Source of the DNA: Thalassobaculaceae bacterium
Lineage (GTDB): Bacteria; Pseudomonadota; Alphaproteobacteria; Thalassobaculales; Thalassobaculaceae
DNA length: 64,000 bases
NCBI GenBank assembly: GCA_029212785.1
Contig: JARGOG010000002.1
Location: 36,634 to 100,633 of the forward strand
Direction of reading: 5' to 3'
A program made the translations under genes and the position numbers. Within the stretch, counting starts at the first letter, position 1; every line of letters starts with the position of its first letter. Below the pieces are notes generated by a model. That model did no database searches. It was given only the letters and a program-made list of their open reading frames with translations, and had not been told where the DNA came from. Below are positions 54,946 to 64,000 of this stretch, piece by piece.

Positions 54946-56024
54946 GCGCCGTCCGGCTCGGGCTCGGTGGTCCCGCCATCGATCACCCAGGCTCCACCGC
55001 CGCGGCGCTGCTGCAGGTGCGGGGACTGTCAAAACGCTTCACCCTGCCGCGGGACACCCTGTTCGGCCCGCGCCCGGAACTGGCGGCGGTGGACGATATT
55101 TCCTTCGATCTGGCGGCGGGAGAAACCCTGGCGGTGGTCGGCGAAAGCGGCTGCGGCAAATCCACCGTCGGCAATCTCGTACTCAACCTGCTCAGCCCCA
55201 GCGGCGGCTCGATCCGCTTCGACGGCGAGGATCTGGCGGCGGCGGACGACGCCCGCTGGCGCGAACGCAGACGCGACCTGCAGCTGATCTTCCAGGACAG
55301 CCGCAGCGCCCTCGATCCCCGCCTCACCATCGACTGTCAGGTGGCGGAAGGCTTGGAGATCCATGGGGTCGCCACCGCGGCCGACCGGGCGGCGATGGCG
55401 GCGGCGATGCTGGAGGCCGTCGGGCTCGGCGGCGATCTCGCCCGACGCTATCCCCACGAACTCTCGGGCGGTCAGCAGCAGCGGGCGGTGATCGCCCGCG
55501 CCCTGGTGCTGGAGCCGAAGTTGGTGGTCTGCGACGAACCGGTGGCCGCCCTCGACGTGTCGGTGCAGGCTCAGGTCGTCAATCTGCTGCGCGATCTGCA
55601 ACGCAATTTCGGGCTCGCCTACCTGTTCATCTCCCACGATCTCAGCCTGGTCCGCCATGTCGCGGACCGGGTGGCGGTGATGTATCTCGGCCGCTTCGTC
55701 GAGGTCGCCGAATGCGAGGCATTGTTCGCAGCACCGGCGCATCCCTATGCCCGCGCCCTGATCGGCGCCGTCCCGGCCGCCCGCTCGCGCCACGGCCGAC
55801 GGGTGCCGCCGCTGCGTCTGGAGGGCGAGCCGCCGAGCCCGCTGAACCCGCCGAGCGGCTGCGCGCTGAATCCGCGCTGTCCCTTCGCCACCGATCTTTG
55901 CCGCAGCGACCGGCCGGCGTTGCGGCGGCTGGCCGACGGCCGGTCGGTCGCCTGCCACCACGCCGAGGCACTGCCGGGTGCGGTCGTCGGTCCCGACATC
56001 CAGCCGGCGAGGGCCGTCTCATGA
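54942..56024 (+). CDS. Dipeptide/oligopeptide ABC transporter ATPase (OppF/DppF-like)
   Basis: A 360-residue ATPase. Walker [12 protein letters not shown]-loop [13 protein letters not shown], signature [16 protein letters not shown], Walker [13 protein letters not shown] and the C-terminal oligopeptide motif ([14 protein letters not shown]). It forms a heterodimer with the OppD-like subunit and is coupled to it (ATGA) and to the permease gene after it. Confidence 0.9.
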   Translation: MSAVRLGLGGPAIDHPGSTAAALLQVRGLSKRFTLPRDTLFGPRPELAAVDDISFDLAAGETLAVVGESGCGKSTVGNLVLNLLSPSGGSIRFDGEDLAAADDARWRERRRDLQLIFQDSRSALDPRLTIDCQVAEGLEIHGVATAADRAAMAAAMLEAVGLGGDLARRYPHELSGGQQQRAVIARALVLEPKLVVCDEPVAALDVSVQAQVVNLLRDLQRNFGLAYLFISHDLSLVRHVADRVAVMYLGRFVEVAECEALFAAPAHPYARALIGAVPAARSRHGRRVPPLRLEGEPPSPLNPPSGCALNPRCPFATDLCRSDRPALRRLADGRSVACHHAEALPGAVVGPDIQPARAVS

Positions 56025-56959
56025 ATCTGCGCTACGCCGCGATCAAGCTGCTGCGGGCGATGCTCACCCTTTGGCTGGTGGTGACTTTCGTCTTCGTGGT
56101 GCTGCGGCTCACCGGCGATCCGACGCAGCAATTGCTGCCCGACGATGTCGGCCCGGAAATTCGCGCCTACTACCGCACCGCCTGGGGGCTCGACCGGCCG
56201 CTATGGGAGCAGTATGGCCGCTATTTCGAGGCTGCCCTGCGTGGCGATTTCGGGATTTCCTTCCGCAATAAGCAGCCGGCCATCGACCTGATCTGGCAGC
56301 GGGTGCCGAAGACTCTGGAACTGGGACTGGCGACATTCTTCTGTGCCGTCGCGCTCGGAATACCACTCGGTGTGCTGGCGGCGGTCTGGCGTGATAGCTG
56401 GGTCGATCGCCTGACCATGTCCTTCGCTGTGTTCGGGTTTTCCATGCCCAATTTCTTCCTCGGCATTCTGCTGATTCTGCTATTCGCGCTGAACCTGCGG
56501 GTGCTGCCGAGTTCGGGCTACGGCACCTGGCAGCACATGGTGATGCCGGTGTTCACGCTGGCGACCGCCTTCGCCGGCGCGATCGCCCGCTTCACCCGTT
56601 CGGCGATGCTGGAGGTCCTGTCGCGCGACTACATGCGGACGGCGGAGGCCGAGGGCGCCTCGCGCTTGCGGCGGGTCTGGTTGCATGCCTTTCCGAACGC
56701 GGCGATTCCAGTGGTGACCATCATCGGCTTCAGCCTCGGCGGGATGATCGGCGGGGCGGTGGTCACGGAGAACGTCTTCGCCTGGCCGGGCGTCGGCCGT
56801 CTGCTCACAAGCTCGGTGGCCGACCGCGATCTGTCGATTGTTCAGGGCATCGTCGTGCTGGTGGCGATCACCATGGTCTCCGCCAATCTGCTGGTCGATC
56901 TCGCCTATGGCTGGCTTGACCCCAGGGTGCGGGTCGGCGGTCGGGAGCGGTCGCGATGA
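56021..56959 (+). CDS. Dipeptide ABC transporter permease (DppB/OppB-like)
   Basis: A 312-residue permease with six helices. It opens with the family pattern YAAIKLLRAMLTLWLVVTFV (shown in part), has DFGISFRNKQPAIDLI between helices 1 and 2, the EAA loop YMRTAEAEGASRLRRVW and a closing AYGWLDPRVRV. The ATG at 56021 overlaps the ATPase stop codon; it overlaps the next permease gene by four bases. Confidence 0.9.
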   Translation: MNLRYAAIKLLRAMLTLWLVVTFVFVVLRLTGDPTQQLLPDDVGPEIRAYYRTAWGLDRPLWEQYGRYFEAALRGDFGISFRNKQPAIDLIWQRVPKTLELGLATFFCAVALGIPLGVLAAVWRDSWVDRLTMSFAVFGFSMPNFFLGILLILLFALNLRVLPSSGYGTWQHMVMPVFTLATAFAGAIARFTRSAMLEVLSRDYMRTAEAEGASRLRRVWLHAFPNAAIPVVTIIGFSLGGMIGGAVVTENVFAWPGVGRLLTSSVADRDLSIVQGIVVLVAITMVSANLLVDLAYGWLDPRVRVGGRERSR

Positions 56960-57855
56960 GTGCCGAGACCGCCGGTCCCACCGTGCCGCAGGCATCGGAG
57001 GATACCCCACGCAAGCCACAGGCCGGCGCCTGGCATATGCCGCTGCTGGTTCGGCTCTCCGCCGGGCTGCTGATCATCGTGTCGGTGGTGGCCCTGCTGG
57101 CACCGTTGCTCGCACCCTACGGCTATGAAGAGACCGACCTGCTGTATCGCCTGAAGGCGCCGTTCTGGTCGCCGCTGTCGATCGAAGGGCATGTGCTCGG
57201 TACCGACAAGCTCGGCCGCGACCTGCTCTCGCGGCTGCTGATCGCGACCCAGGTCTCGATCGCGCTCGCCCTGCTCGGCACGCTGATCGGCGCGGCGCTC
57301 GGCACAGTTCTCGGCGTCGTCGCCGCCCATCGCGGCGGCATCGTCGACGAGATCGTGATGATGCTGGTGGATTGGCAGGCGGCGATGCCGTTCCTCATCA
57401 TCGCGCTGTCCGTCCTCGCCTTCCTGGGCAACAACTTCTACCTGTTCCTGGCGCTCATGGGGCTCGCCGGGTGGGAGACCTATGCCCGCCTGACCCGGTC
57501 CCTGGTCCTGTCGGCCCGCGAGCAGGGCTATGCGGTGGCGGTGCGCGCCCTCGGCGCGCGACCGCTTCGGCTCTATGGCCGCCATATCTTGCCCAATGTG
57601 ATCGGCCCGTTGATCGTCCAACTCACGCTGAACTTCCCGCAGACCATCCTGCTGGAAACCTCGCTCAGCTTCCTCGGCCTCGGAATCCAGCCGCCGCTCA
57701 CGTCGCTCGGTCAGATGCTGGGGGAGGGGCGCGACTATCTGCTGACCGCCTGGTGGCTCGCGGTTCTGCCGGGGGCGGTGATCTTCTTCACCACCCTGTC
57801 GATGAGCCTGTTCGGCGACTGGCTGCGCACCCGCCTCGATCCGACGCAACGCTGA
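56956..57855 (+). CDS. Dipeptide ABC transporter permease (DppC/OppC-like)
   Basis: A 299-residue permease with six helices; GTDKLGRDLLSRLLIATQVS is the DppC-type signature and GYAVAVRALGARPLRLYGRH the EAA loop, with SLSFLGLGIQPPLTSLGQML following. It forms the channel with the DppB-like subunit. Last gene of the five-gene operon; a palindromic element lies just after its stop codon. Confidence 0.9.
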   Translation: MSAETAGPTVPQASEDTPRKPQAGAWHMPLLVRLSAGLLIIVSVVALLAPLLAPYGYEETDLLYRLKAPFWSPLSIEGHVLGTDKLGRDLLSRLLIATQVSIALALLGTLIGAALGTVLGVVAAHRGGIVDEIVMMLVDWQAAMPFLIIALSVLAFLGNNFYLFLALMGLAGWETYARLTRSLVLSAREQGYAVAVRALGARPLRLYGRHILPNVIGPLIVQLTLNFPQTILLETSLSFLGLGIQPPLTSLGQMLGEGRDYLLTAWWLAVLPGAVIFFTTLSMSLFGDWLRTRLDPTQR

Positions 57856-57878
57856 TCCGCCCCCTCTCTCCGCCGACT

Positions 57879-57930
57879 TCCCGGACGTGCGAAGCGGGTT
57901 CCGGGATCCAGATCGCGGCGCCCGAGACGC
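57879..57930. repeat. Palindromic intergenic element (alphaproteobacterial type), possible terminator
   Basis: TCCCGGA (57879-57885) and TCCGGGA (57900-57906) form a seven-base-pair stem around GCGAAGCGG, followed by TCCAG and a second small stem GGCG...CGCC. The pattern of a CCGGA arm, GCGAAGC loop and CCGGGATCCAG is like the dispersed palindromic elements common between genes in alphaproteobacteria. Here it lies between convergent genes and may serve as a two-way terminator. Confidence 0.5.
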
Positions 57931-57945
57931 CGTGAGGGGTGGAGG

Positions 57946-58680
57946 TTAAAGGGTTGCGTCCACCGCGCGGCGGCCGAGCACCGGGTCGTTGACCAGCAGG
58001 CCGTCGATTCCCGCCGCGATCAGCGTGGCCAGCCCGTGCATGTGGCTGTCGCCGACAGCCCTGTCGGTCTCCGGTCCGCCGGTGGTGGTCCACACGGTGC
58101 AGCCCCGGTCCTTGAGGGCGGAAATGGTGTCGGCGGTGGCATCGCGCTCCCATAGGCGGATCAGATCCACGCCCTGCGAGAGAAAGGCGTCGAGCGGCGC
58201 GCCGCCACCATGCAGCGCCAGGATGCGCGCGCCTGAAAGCGGTGCGCGGGCGGCCCCCACCAGATCGGCATTGCGCAGGCCAAGAGCGATGTCGCCCGGG
58301 TCGAAGCCGGTCTCCGCGACGGCGGCGGCGATCCCGTCGATCACCGCCGGATCGAGCGACTTCACATCAAGCATCAGCCGGGTCCGGCCACGCGCCGCGT
58401 CGAGGAACGCCGACAGGCGCAGGATCGATGCCCCCGCCGCCTCGGCGATCCGTGCGAGGTCGTCGGCGGGCGTCTGTTCGACCACGGCCGGCTTGCCGGC
58501 AAGGCGGGTCAAGTCGGCATCATGGGACACCACCAGGATGCCGTCGCCGGCGATCCGGACGTCGCATTCGACCGCGTCGGCGCCGGCGGCGATCGCGCTA
58601 TCCAGGGCGGCAAGGCTGTTCTCGGGCTTGTGGGCGGAATCGCCGCGATGGGCGATGACCCAGGGACGGGCCGGGCTCAT
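57946..58680 (-). CDS. Glycerophosphodiester phosphodiesterase family protein
   Basis: A 244-residue TIM-barrel enzyme. The GDPD active site is seen as VIAHRGDSAHKPENSLAA, AVECDVRI and VVSHDADLTRL: catalytic His residues and metal-binding Glu/Asp. It hydrolyses glycerophosphodiesters to glycerol-3-phosphate and an alcohol. I place the start at the ATG 58678-58680, which overlaps the stop of the TIM-barrel isomerase gene (ATGA). No signal peptide, so probably cytoplasmic. Confidence 0.85.
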   Translation of the reverse strand: MSPARPWVIAHRGDSAHKPENSLAALDSAIAAGADAVECDVRIAGDGILVVSHDADLTRLAGKPAVVEQTPADDLARIAEAAGASILRLSAFLDAARGRTRLMLDVKSLDPAVIDGIAAAVAETGFDPGDIALGLRNADLVGAARAPLSGARILALHGGGAPLDAFLSQGVDLIRLWERDATADTISALKDRGCTVWTTTGGPETDRAVGDSHMHGLATLIAAGIDGLLVNDPVLGRRAVDATL

Positions 58681-59612
58681 GCGGCTTGCGGCAGGGCGTT
58701 GACCCGGTCGGCGAAGGTTCGCAATCGCTCCAGACTGTCGCCGAGCATTGCGCGGGCATGGCCCTGGAGTTCGAGGATGGCGAAGGTGCCGGGCAGGACG
58801 CCGGAGGCGTCGGCCAGGGCGTCGAGATCCATGCAGCCGATTCCGAGCGGCGCGTGCATGTCGCCGATGCCGAAATACATCCAGTCGGGTTGGGCGGAGA
58901 CGCCCGGGATCGCCGGCCGGCCGCTCGCTTCGCTGATGTGGATATGGCCGGTGACCGGCGCCATGGCGCGTGCGCCGGCCACCGGATCGAGGCCCAGCAA
59001 CCCCGCGCCCTGATTGGCATGGCTGTAGTCCAGGCACCCGGTGACGCCCGGATGGTCGAGGGTACGAAGCTGCTGCGCCAGCGCCGCCGGGTCGAGGGAA
59101 TAGCTCGTCATCTTTCCAGCGATCACCGCGGGGTTCGGGCTGATATTCTCGAGCGCGATCCGCACGCCGGCGGCTGTCGCATGATCACCGAGCAGGGCGA
59201 GTTCCTCGCGCTCGAAGGCGAGAAATCCGTCCGCGTCGTCGGCCCAGGCCTCGGGGCTGGCGCGGCCGGCATGGATGACGACGATGCCGGCGCCGATCTC
59301 GGCGGCGAGGTCGACCGAGACCCGGGCGGCGGCGCGGTGCAGGTCGGTGTTGTCGCGATCCATGAAATCAATCGGGATCGGCGCGTGCAGTGTCACCGAC
59401 AGCGGCCGGTCCGCGCAGATCTCGCGCAGGTCCGCCACGCGGGACGGGATCAGCCTCGCATCAGCCACCACGCCGAGGGAGGAGGCGTAAGCCTCGACCA
59501 CATCGGCGCCGAGGGTGGCCAGCCCGTCCATCTGCGCTCGAACCTGATCCAGATTGCCGGCGATATTGCCGAGATTGGCGCCGATACCGGCGATGCGGGG
59601 GAGGTTGGGCAT
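58677..59612 (-). CDS. Sugar phosphate isomerase/epimerase-like TIM-barrel protein
   Basis: A 311-residue AP endonuclease 2-type barrel (xylose isomerase-like family). Metal-binding positions appear as LENISPN (Glu), CLDYSHANQG (Asp and His), HIHISEASG (His) and LELQGHAR (Glu near the C terminus). The substrate is unknown; coupling to a glycerophosphodiesterase gene suggests a polyol or sugar phosphate pathway. I chose the ATG at 59612, since the preceding 14 residues in frame are unstructured and family similarity starts at PNLPRIAGIGANLG. Confidence 0.75.
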   Translation of the reverse strand: MPNLPRIAGIGANLGNIAGNLDQVRAQMDGLATLGADVVEAYASSLGVVADARLIPSRVADLREICADRPLSVTLHAPIPIDFMDRDNTDLHRAAARVSVDLAAEIGAGIVVIHAGRASPEAWADDADGFLAFEREELALLGDHATAAGVRIALENISPNPAVIAGKMTSYSLDPAALAQQLRTLDHPGVTGCLDYSHANQGAGLLGLDPVAGARAMAPVTGHIHISEASGRPAIPGVSAQPDWMYFGIGDMHAPLGIGCMDLDALADASGVLPGTFAILELQGHARAMLGDSLERLRTFADRVNALPQAA

Positions 59613-59725
59613 TGCGGGCGGTCTCGTTTGCGGTGACGGCGATGCCATCACCATGCCACGGCTTCATGACCGCAGGATGACGCCGGCCCCGGTCACCCGT
59701 TGATCCCGTATGGGTCGCCGCGGCG

Positions 59726-60442
59726 TTACACCATGCCGCCGTTGGTCTGCAGGATCTGGCCATCGACCCAGGATGACCGGTCGGTGGCGAGGAAGACCAC
59801 GGCATTCGCGACTTCCTTCGGGTCGCCGACGCGGCCGAGAGGGCTCATCGCCGCCGAGCGCTGCAGGGCGGCGTCGTCCTTGCCGGCGCGGAACAGGTCG
59901 GTGTCGACGGGCCCCGGGGCCACGCTGTTCACCCGGATCTTGCGACCGGCCAGTTCCTTCGACATGGAGCGTACCAGACACTCGACCGCCGCCTTTGTCG
60001 CGCTGTACGGGCCGAGGCCGGGAGCGGCGAAGCGTACCAGCGAGGTGGTGACGGCGACGATCGTCCCGCCATCAACGACGGCTTTCGCCGCGCCCCGCAG
60101 CACGTTGAAGGCGCCGGTGATGTTGACCTCGACCAGACGCTGGAAGTTCACCGGGTCGAAATCGGCGACCGGGGCGGGCGGCACGTTGATCCCGGCATTG
60201 GCGACGACGCAGGTCGGGCGGCGGCCGAAGTCCTGCTCGACGCCGGCGAAGACCGCGGCCACGTCGGCGGCCTTGGTGATGTCGGCCGCGTAGGCGCGGA
60301 CCGTGTGGCCGGAGGCGGGCAGGGCCGGAGCCGTGCTGGTATAGGTCAGGGCGACGTCGAAGCCGTCGGCGGCCAGCGCCTCGACACAGGCGGCGCCGAT
60401 CCCGCGCGAGCCGCCGAAGACGATGGCAAGTTTGTCGGTCAT
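59726..60442 (-). CDS. Short-chain dehydrogenase/reductase
   Basis: A 238-residue classical SDR: cofactor motif GGSRGIGAACVEAL, VANAGINVPP, catalytic Tyr and Lys in YSATKAAVE, and the usual VAPGPVDTDLF after it. The substrate is not predictable; it could be any secondary alcohol or ketone. It lies 43 bases after the LivMGF fusion on the same strand and 113 bases before the isomerase gene, so it may be co-transcribed with the transporter. Confidence 0.85.
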   Translation of the reverse strand: MTDKLAIVFGGSRGIGAACVEALAADGFDVALTYTSTAPALPASGHTVRAYAADITKAADVAAVFAGVEQDFGRRPTCVVANAGINVPPAPVADFDPVNFQRLVEVNITGAFNVLRGAAKAVVDGGTIVAVTTSLVRFAAPGLGPYSATKAAVECLVRSMSKELAGRKIRVNSVAPGPVDTDLFRAGKDDAALQRSAAMSPLGRVGDPKEVANAVVFLATDRSSWVDGQILQTNGGMV

Positions 60443-60485
60443 GGCAGGTCCTTCCAGTGGACTGATAGGGAGGGGCTCCGGGCGT

Positions 60486-63032
60486 CTACAGCCAGAGGAT
60501 TTCCTTACGGTAGTTGAGATCCTCGAGCAGGGGCTGGGCCGGGCCGGTATGGATCACCGTGCCCCGGTCGAGGGTGAAGACCCGGTCGGCGAGCGCCAGC
60601 ACCAGGTCGAGATTATGCTCGACGATGATGATCGGCAGCGTGAGGCGCAGCCGGTCGAATACCGTGAACAGCTCCTGGATCACGGCCGGCGCCAGGCCCT
60701 CGAAGGGTTCGTCCAGCAACAGCAGCTTGACGTCCCGCGACAGCGCCCGGGCGACGGCCAGCATCTGTTGCTCACCGCCGGAAAGATAGTCGGCGGCGGT
60801 GTCCCGGCGCGCCTGCAGCACCGGGAAGAACTCGAAGATCTTCTCCTCGGTCCACACCGGGGTCTCGGCCTTCGTCCGTGCGAGCCGGCCGAGTTCCAGG
60901 TTCTCGGCCACGGTCATGCCGGCGAACAGGCCGCGACCCTGGGGCACGTAACCGATGCCGAGTCGGGCGATTTCGTGCGCCGGCAGTCCGACCAGTTGCC
61001 GGCCGTCGAAATCGATGCTGCCGGTGGCAGGCGGCACCAGGCCGGCGAGCGACTTCAGCAGGGTCGATTTGCCCGCGCCGTTGCGGCCGAGCAGGGCGAC
61101 GATCTCGCCGGAGCCGACGTCCATCTTTGCATCGTTCAGGATATGGCTCTTGCCGTAGAACGTGTTGAGCCCGTCGATCGTCAGCACCGGGCGCGTCTCG
61201 CCCGTCGCCTCGATACGTCGGCCGGTAACCGCCGGGACGCCGGAGCCGGTATAGATCTCCTGCACCCGGCGGTCGGTGCGCACATCCTCCGGCCCGCCGG
61301 ACATCAGCACCTCGCCCTGGTTCATCACCGTGACGCGCTGCGAAAACGCCAGCACCCGGTCGATGTCGTGCTCGACGATCAGCACCGGGATATGTCCGGC
61401 GATGCTGGTGATCAGGCTGGATACCCGTTCACGCTCGGCGGCGGCGAGCCCGGCCAGCGGCTCGTCCAGCAGCAGCATGCGCGGCTTGGAGGCGACGGCG
61501 ATACCGAGATCGACGAGGCGCTGGCCGCCATAGGAGAGGTCGCCACCCTTGGTCTCCTGGATACCGTCGAGGCCGAGATAACGGATCAGCGCGTCCGTCT
61601 CGATGTTGATGTCGGCGATGGTGTCGGTATCGCGCCACGGGTCGTACCGGACCGCATGCTGCGCCTGGAGCGAGAGCCGCAAGTTCTCGCGCACCGACAG
61701 GTCCTGGAACAGGTTGGTGATCTGGAACGAGCGGGCGAGACCGGCGCGGCAGATGCGGTCGGCGCCGAGGCCGTGGATCTCGCGCCCCATCAATCGGACC
61801 GCTCCGGCGCTCGGCGCGAACATGCCGGAGATCAGGTTGAACAGGGTGGTCTTGCCGGCCCCGTTCGGTCCGATCAGCGCGTGGATCTCTTTCGCACCGA
61901 CGGTGAGTCCGGCGCTCTGGACGGCACGAATGCCGCCGAAATGCTTCGACACGCCTTCGACGTTGAGCACTTCGGCGGCTCCTGCGGGAGGACGCAGGAA
62001 TTCGGGCAGGTCGAGACCGTCATGGAGCCGGCGGTTGCTCATCGCCGCGCCCTCCTCGGGATCCTCGTGCCAGAGCCGGCGCAGCTGTTCCCAGACCCCG
62101 ACGATGCCGCGCGGCGAGAAGATGACGAAACTGACGAAGATGATGCCGAACCAGAACAGCCAATGGGTCGTCCAGATCGACAGGAACTCGCGGAACAGCA
62201 CGTAGAACGCCACGCCCAGCGCCGGACCGAGGATGTTGCGCATGCCGCCGATCACCACCATCGCCAGCAGCTCGCCGGAGAAGATGATCGAGGTCGCCTC
62301 GGCGCTGACGATGTAGTGCTGGAAGCCGGTCAGCGCGCCGGCGAGCGCCGTCACCGTTGCCGACAGGACGAAGGCGGCGAGCTTGTAGCGATCGGTGGCA
62401 TAGCCTTGGAACGTCGCCCGTTGCTCGTTCTCGCGGATGGCCACGAGGACATGGCCGAAAGGCGAGCGGATGACCCGGAGCAGGGCGTAGAGCACGGCGA
62501 ACCCGATCACCGCGACCAGGGCGTAATAGGCGGTCTGGTCGTCGAGATCGATCGGGCCGAGCGTGCCGCGCTGCAGCCCGCCGAGTCCGTCCTCGCCGCC
62601 CGTCACCTCGGTCCAGCGGAACGACACCGTGTAGCACAGCGCGGCAAGCGCCAGGGTCATCAGCGCGAAATAGACGCCGCGCCGCCGCAGCATCAGCATG
62701 CCAACCACGGCAGCGAGGGCGGCGACCAGGATCATCGCCAGCAGGGTCGGGAGCAGGATCTGATCGGGCAGCCAGTGACGCTGGATCAGGGCCGCGGCAT
62801 AGGCACCGATGCCGAACCACGCGCCGTGGCCGAACGACACCAGCCCGGTGAACCCGACCAACAGGTTGAGCCCCATGGCGGCGATGGTCAGGGTGACCAG
62901 ATACGTGGCCGTGCTGGTGGTCTGGCCGAGCCACGGCATCACCACCGGCAGCAGCACCAGGGCGGCTGCCCCGATGCACAGCGGCGCACTTCTCGACCAC
63001 AGGGCTTGAAGCCCGTTCGCAGGAGCGGTCAT
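60486..63032 (-). CDS. Branched-chain amino acid-type ABC transporter: LivM-LivG-LivF fusion
   Basis: An 848-residue three-domain protein. Residues 1 to about 315 are a LivM permease (MGLNLLVGFTGLVSFGHGA, then VAIRENEQRATFQGY). A linker with an internal Met331 leads to a LivG-type ATPase (Walker A GPNGAGKTT at 388-396, signature DLSYGGQRL near 498-505, Walker B LLLDEP). A second linker near 595-615 leads to a LivF-type ATPase (Walker A GRNGAGKST at 649-657, YLSGGEQQMLAV, LLLDEPFEGL). One chain thus holds one permease and both ATPases. Together with LivH upstream it would import a branched amino acid, urea, amide or aromatic acid; no binding-protein gene is visible. Overlaps LivH by four bases. 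Confidence 0.88.
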   Translation of the reverse strand: MTAPANGLQALWSRSAPLCIGAAALVLLPVVMPWLGQTTSTATYLVTLTIAAMGLNLLVGFTGLVSFGHGAWFGIGAYAAALIQRHWLPDQILLPTLLAMILVAALAAVVGMLMLRRRGVYFALMTLALAALCYTVSFRWTEVTGGEDGLGGLQRGTLGPIDLDDQTAYYALVAVIGFAVLYALLRVIRSPFGHVLVAIRENEQRATFQGYATDRYKLAAFVLSATVTALAGALTGFQHYIVSAEATSIIFSGELLAMVVIGGMRNILGPALGVAFYVLFREFLSIWTTHWLFWFGIIFVSFVIFSPRGIVGVWEQLRRLWHEDPEEGAAMSNRRLHDGLDLPEFLRPPAGAAEVLNVEGVSKHFGGIRAVQSAGLTVGAKEIHALIGPNGAGKTTLFNLISGMFAPSAGAVRLMGREIHGLGADRICRAGLARSFQITNLFQDLSVRENLRLSLQAQHAVRYDPWRDTDTIADINIETDALIRYLGLDGIQETKGGDLSYGGQRLVDLGIAVASKPRMLLLDEPLAGLAAAERERVSSLITSIAGHIPVLIVEHDIDRVLAFSQRVTVMNQGEVLMSGGPEDVRTDRRVQEIYTGSGVPAVTGRRIEATGETRPVLTIDGLNTFYGKSHILNDAKMDVGSGEIVALLGRNGAGKSTLLKSLAGLVPPATGSIDFDGRQLVGLPAHEIARLGIGYVPQGRGLFAGMTVAENLELGRLARTKAETPVWTEEKIFEFFPVLQARRDTAADYLSGGEQQMLAVARALSRDVKLLLLDEPFEGLAPAVIQELFTVFDRLRLTLPIIIVEHNLDLVLALADRVFTLDRGTVIHTGPAQPLLEDLNYRKEILWL

Positions 63033-63904
63033 TCGAGCTTCTCCATGCGTTCGCCCAACAGGCCGCGCGGCCGCAGCATCAGGATCAGGAACATCAGGAC
63101 GTACATCGAGGCCTCGCCGGCCGCCGGCACGAAGTGGATTGTGATGCCCCGCACCACGCCGACCAGGAGGGCCGCCGCCACCACGCCCCAGAAGCTGCCA
63201 AGCCCACCGATCACGACGACGACGAAGGCGACGGTGATGATCTCGGCCCCCATCGCCGGATGAACCACGGCGATCGGCGCGAACAGCGCCCCGCCGAGGG
63301 CGGCGAGCCCGACGCCGAGCGCGATGATCGTGGTCATGTACGGCTGCAGGTGGATGCCGAGAGCGGCGACCATGTCGGGGCGCTGCACGCCGGCGCGGAC
63401 CACCCGGCCGAAGGATGTGCGCTGCAGCAGGTACCAGATGCCGGCCAGGATCACGACGACGATGGCGAGCAGCAGCAGCCGGTATTTCGAGAACAGGAAA
63501 TCGCCGAGGAACACCGGTCCCTTGAGCGCCGCCGGCATCGAGGCCGGCAGCGGCGCCGCGCCCCAGAGGATGCGGATGGTCTCCTCGCCGACCATGGCGA
63601 GGCCGAAGGTGACCAGCAGGCCGAGGATCGGATCGGCGGTGTAGAACCGCCGCAGGATGAAGCGCTCGAACAGGACACCCAACAGGCCGACCACGACCGG
63701 CGAGATGGCGACCGCCGGCGCGAACCCGACGATCCGCGCGAGTTCGACCGAGACATAGGCGCCAAGCGCGTAGAAGGCGCCATGGGCGAGGTTGACCACG
63801 CCGGCGACACTGAAGATGAGCGACAGACCGAGCGCGATCAGCAGGTAGTACCCGCCGAGCACGAGTCCGTTGACCAGCTGTTCCATCAGGAAGACGAGCT
63901 GCAT
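63029..63904 (-). CDS. livH: Branched-chain amino acid-type ABC transporter permease LivH
   Basis: A 291-residue permease with about eight helices; the LivH pattern is GLVLGGYYLLIALGLSLIFS, GVVNLAHGAFYALGAYVSVE, and the cytoplasmic loop RTSFGRVVRAGVQRPDMVAA. It pairs with the LivM part of the fused protein encoded downstream (four-base overlap). The ATG is at 63902-63904. The binding-protein gene would be expected upstream, beyond the window edge. Confidence 0.88.
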   Translation of the reverse strand: MQLVFLMEQLVNGLVLGGYYLLIALGLSLIFSVAGVVNLAHGAFYALGAYVSVELARIVGFAPAVAISPVVVGLLGVLFERFILRRFYTADPILGLLVTFGLAMVGEETIRILWGAAPLPASMPAALKGPVFLGDFLFSKYRLLLLAIVVVILAGIWYLLQRTSFGRVVRAGVQRPDMVAALGIHLQPYMTTIIALGVGLAALGGALFAPIAVVHPAMGAEIITVAFVVVVIGGLGSFWGVVAAALLVGVVRGITIHFVPAAGEASMYVLMFLILMLRPRGLLGERMEKLE

Positions 63905-64000
63905 ACCGCCAGAATCTCGATTGTGATGAAAGGGTGGAGGAGAGGCAAATGGGGCGGCGCGGCTCCCCTGGGTGGCGAAGCCGCGCCGCAGTCGGTCACA

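Noticed and set aside
60423..63263. A 946-codon open frame on the plus strand opposite the LivMGF gene
   Set aside because: It is antisense to a gene with full ABC motifs, is rich in Arg, Gln, Asp and His as expected from reverse reading of GC-rich codons, and shows no domain.

Overview
The window looks like chromosomal DNA of a GC-rich, free-living alphaproteobacterium, most plausibly of the Rhodospirillales type. This is inferred from gene content and base composition; there is no rRNA or marker gene to prove it. Genes are dense, short-spaced and often joined by ATGA or GTGA overlaps. I saw no tRNA, rRNA, insertion sequence, prophage or CRISPR array.

Layout. 1-3223: end of a phosphonate-type ABC transporter (two PhnE permeases), a Na/Pi cotransporter with a PhoU tail, and a lone hisE. 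3320-8554: a TetR regulator divergent from an RND multidrug efflux pair, with two copies of a palindromic operator between them. 8616-8745 holds a remnant of a family-2 glycosyltransferase.

8906-26065 is the main accessory block: a Sfp-type phosphopantetheinyl transferase, two flanking envelope genes, then a co-directional aryl-polyene-type (APE) cluster. It contains a chain-length factor, glycerolipid-type acyltransferase, two acyl carrier proteins, a membrane protein, an acyl ligase fused to a dehydratase domain, a glycosyltransferase-acyltransferase fusion, thioesterase, LolA-like carrier, MMPL exporter, halogenase-like flavoprotein, a lipoprotein, two ketosynthases, a second dehydratase and a ketoreductase. 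Together these should activate an aryl starter, extend it into a conjugated polyene on the carrier proteins, attach it to a lipid and export it to the outer membrane.

26071-32731: a small lipoprotein, a GT4 glycosyltransferase, and four minus-strand genes (2OG-Fe(II) oxygenase, PAS-CPBP membrane protein, radical SAM protein, cyclopropane fatty acid synthase). 32961-37252: an mgsABC-gmaS-like operon for gamma-glutamyl/N-methylglutamate metabolism, followed by a LysR regulator, an AEC transporter and an amidohydrolase. 40768-48041: signalling genes, namely an HD-GYP response regulator translationally coupled to an MHYT hybrid kinase, and divergently an ammonium-transporter-histidine-kinase fusion.

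48091-63904: transport and catabolism. There is a polyamine-type ABC operon, a five-gene dipeptide/oligopeptide ABC operon, a glycerophosphodiesterase with a TIM-barrel isomerase, an SDR oxidoreductase, and a branched-chain amino acid type ABC transporter in which LivM, LivG and LivF are fused in one polypeptide.

The strongest candidates for a second look are the variant APE cluster (fused ligase-dehydratase, halogenase-like enzyme, no visible starter-supply gene), the PAS-CPBP protein with a changed first catalytic motif, the radical SAM/Cfa pair, the Amt-kinase, the LivMGF fusion, and a hairpin overlapping the ribosome-binding site of the peptide-binding protein gene.
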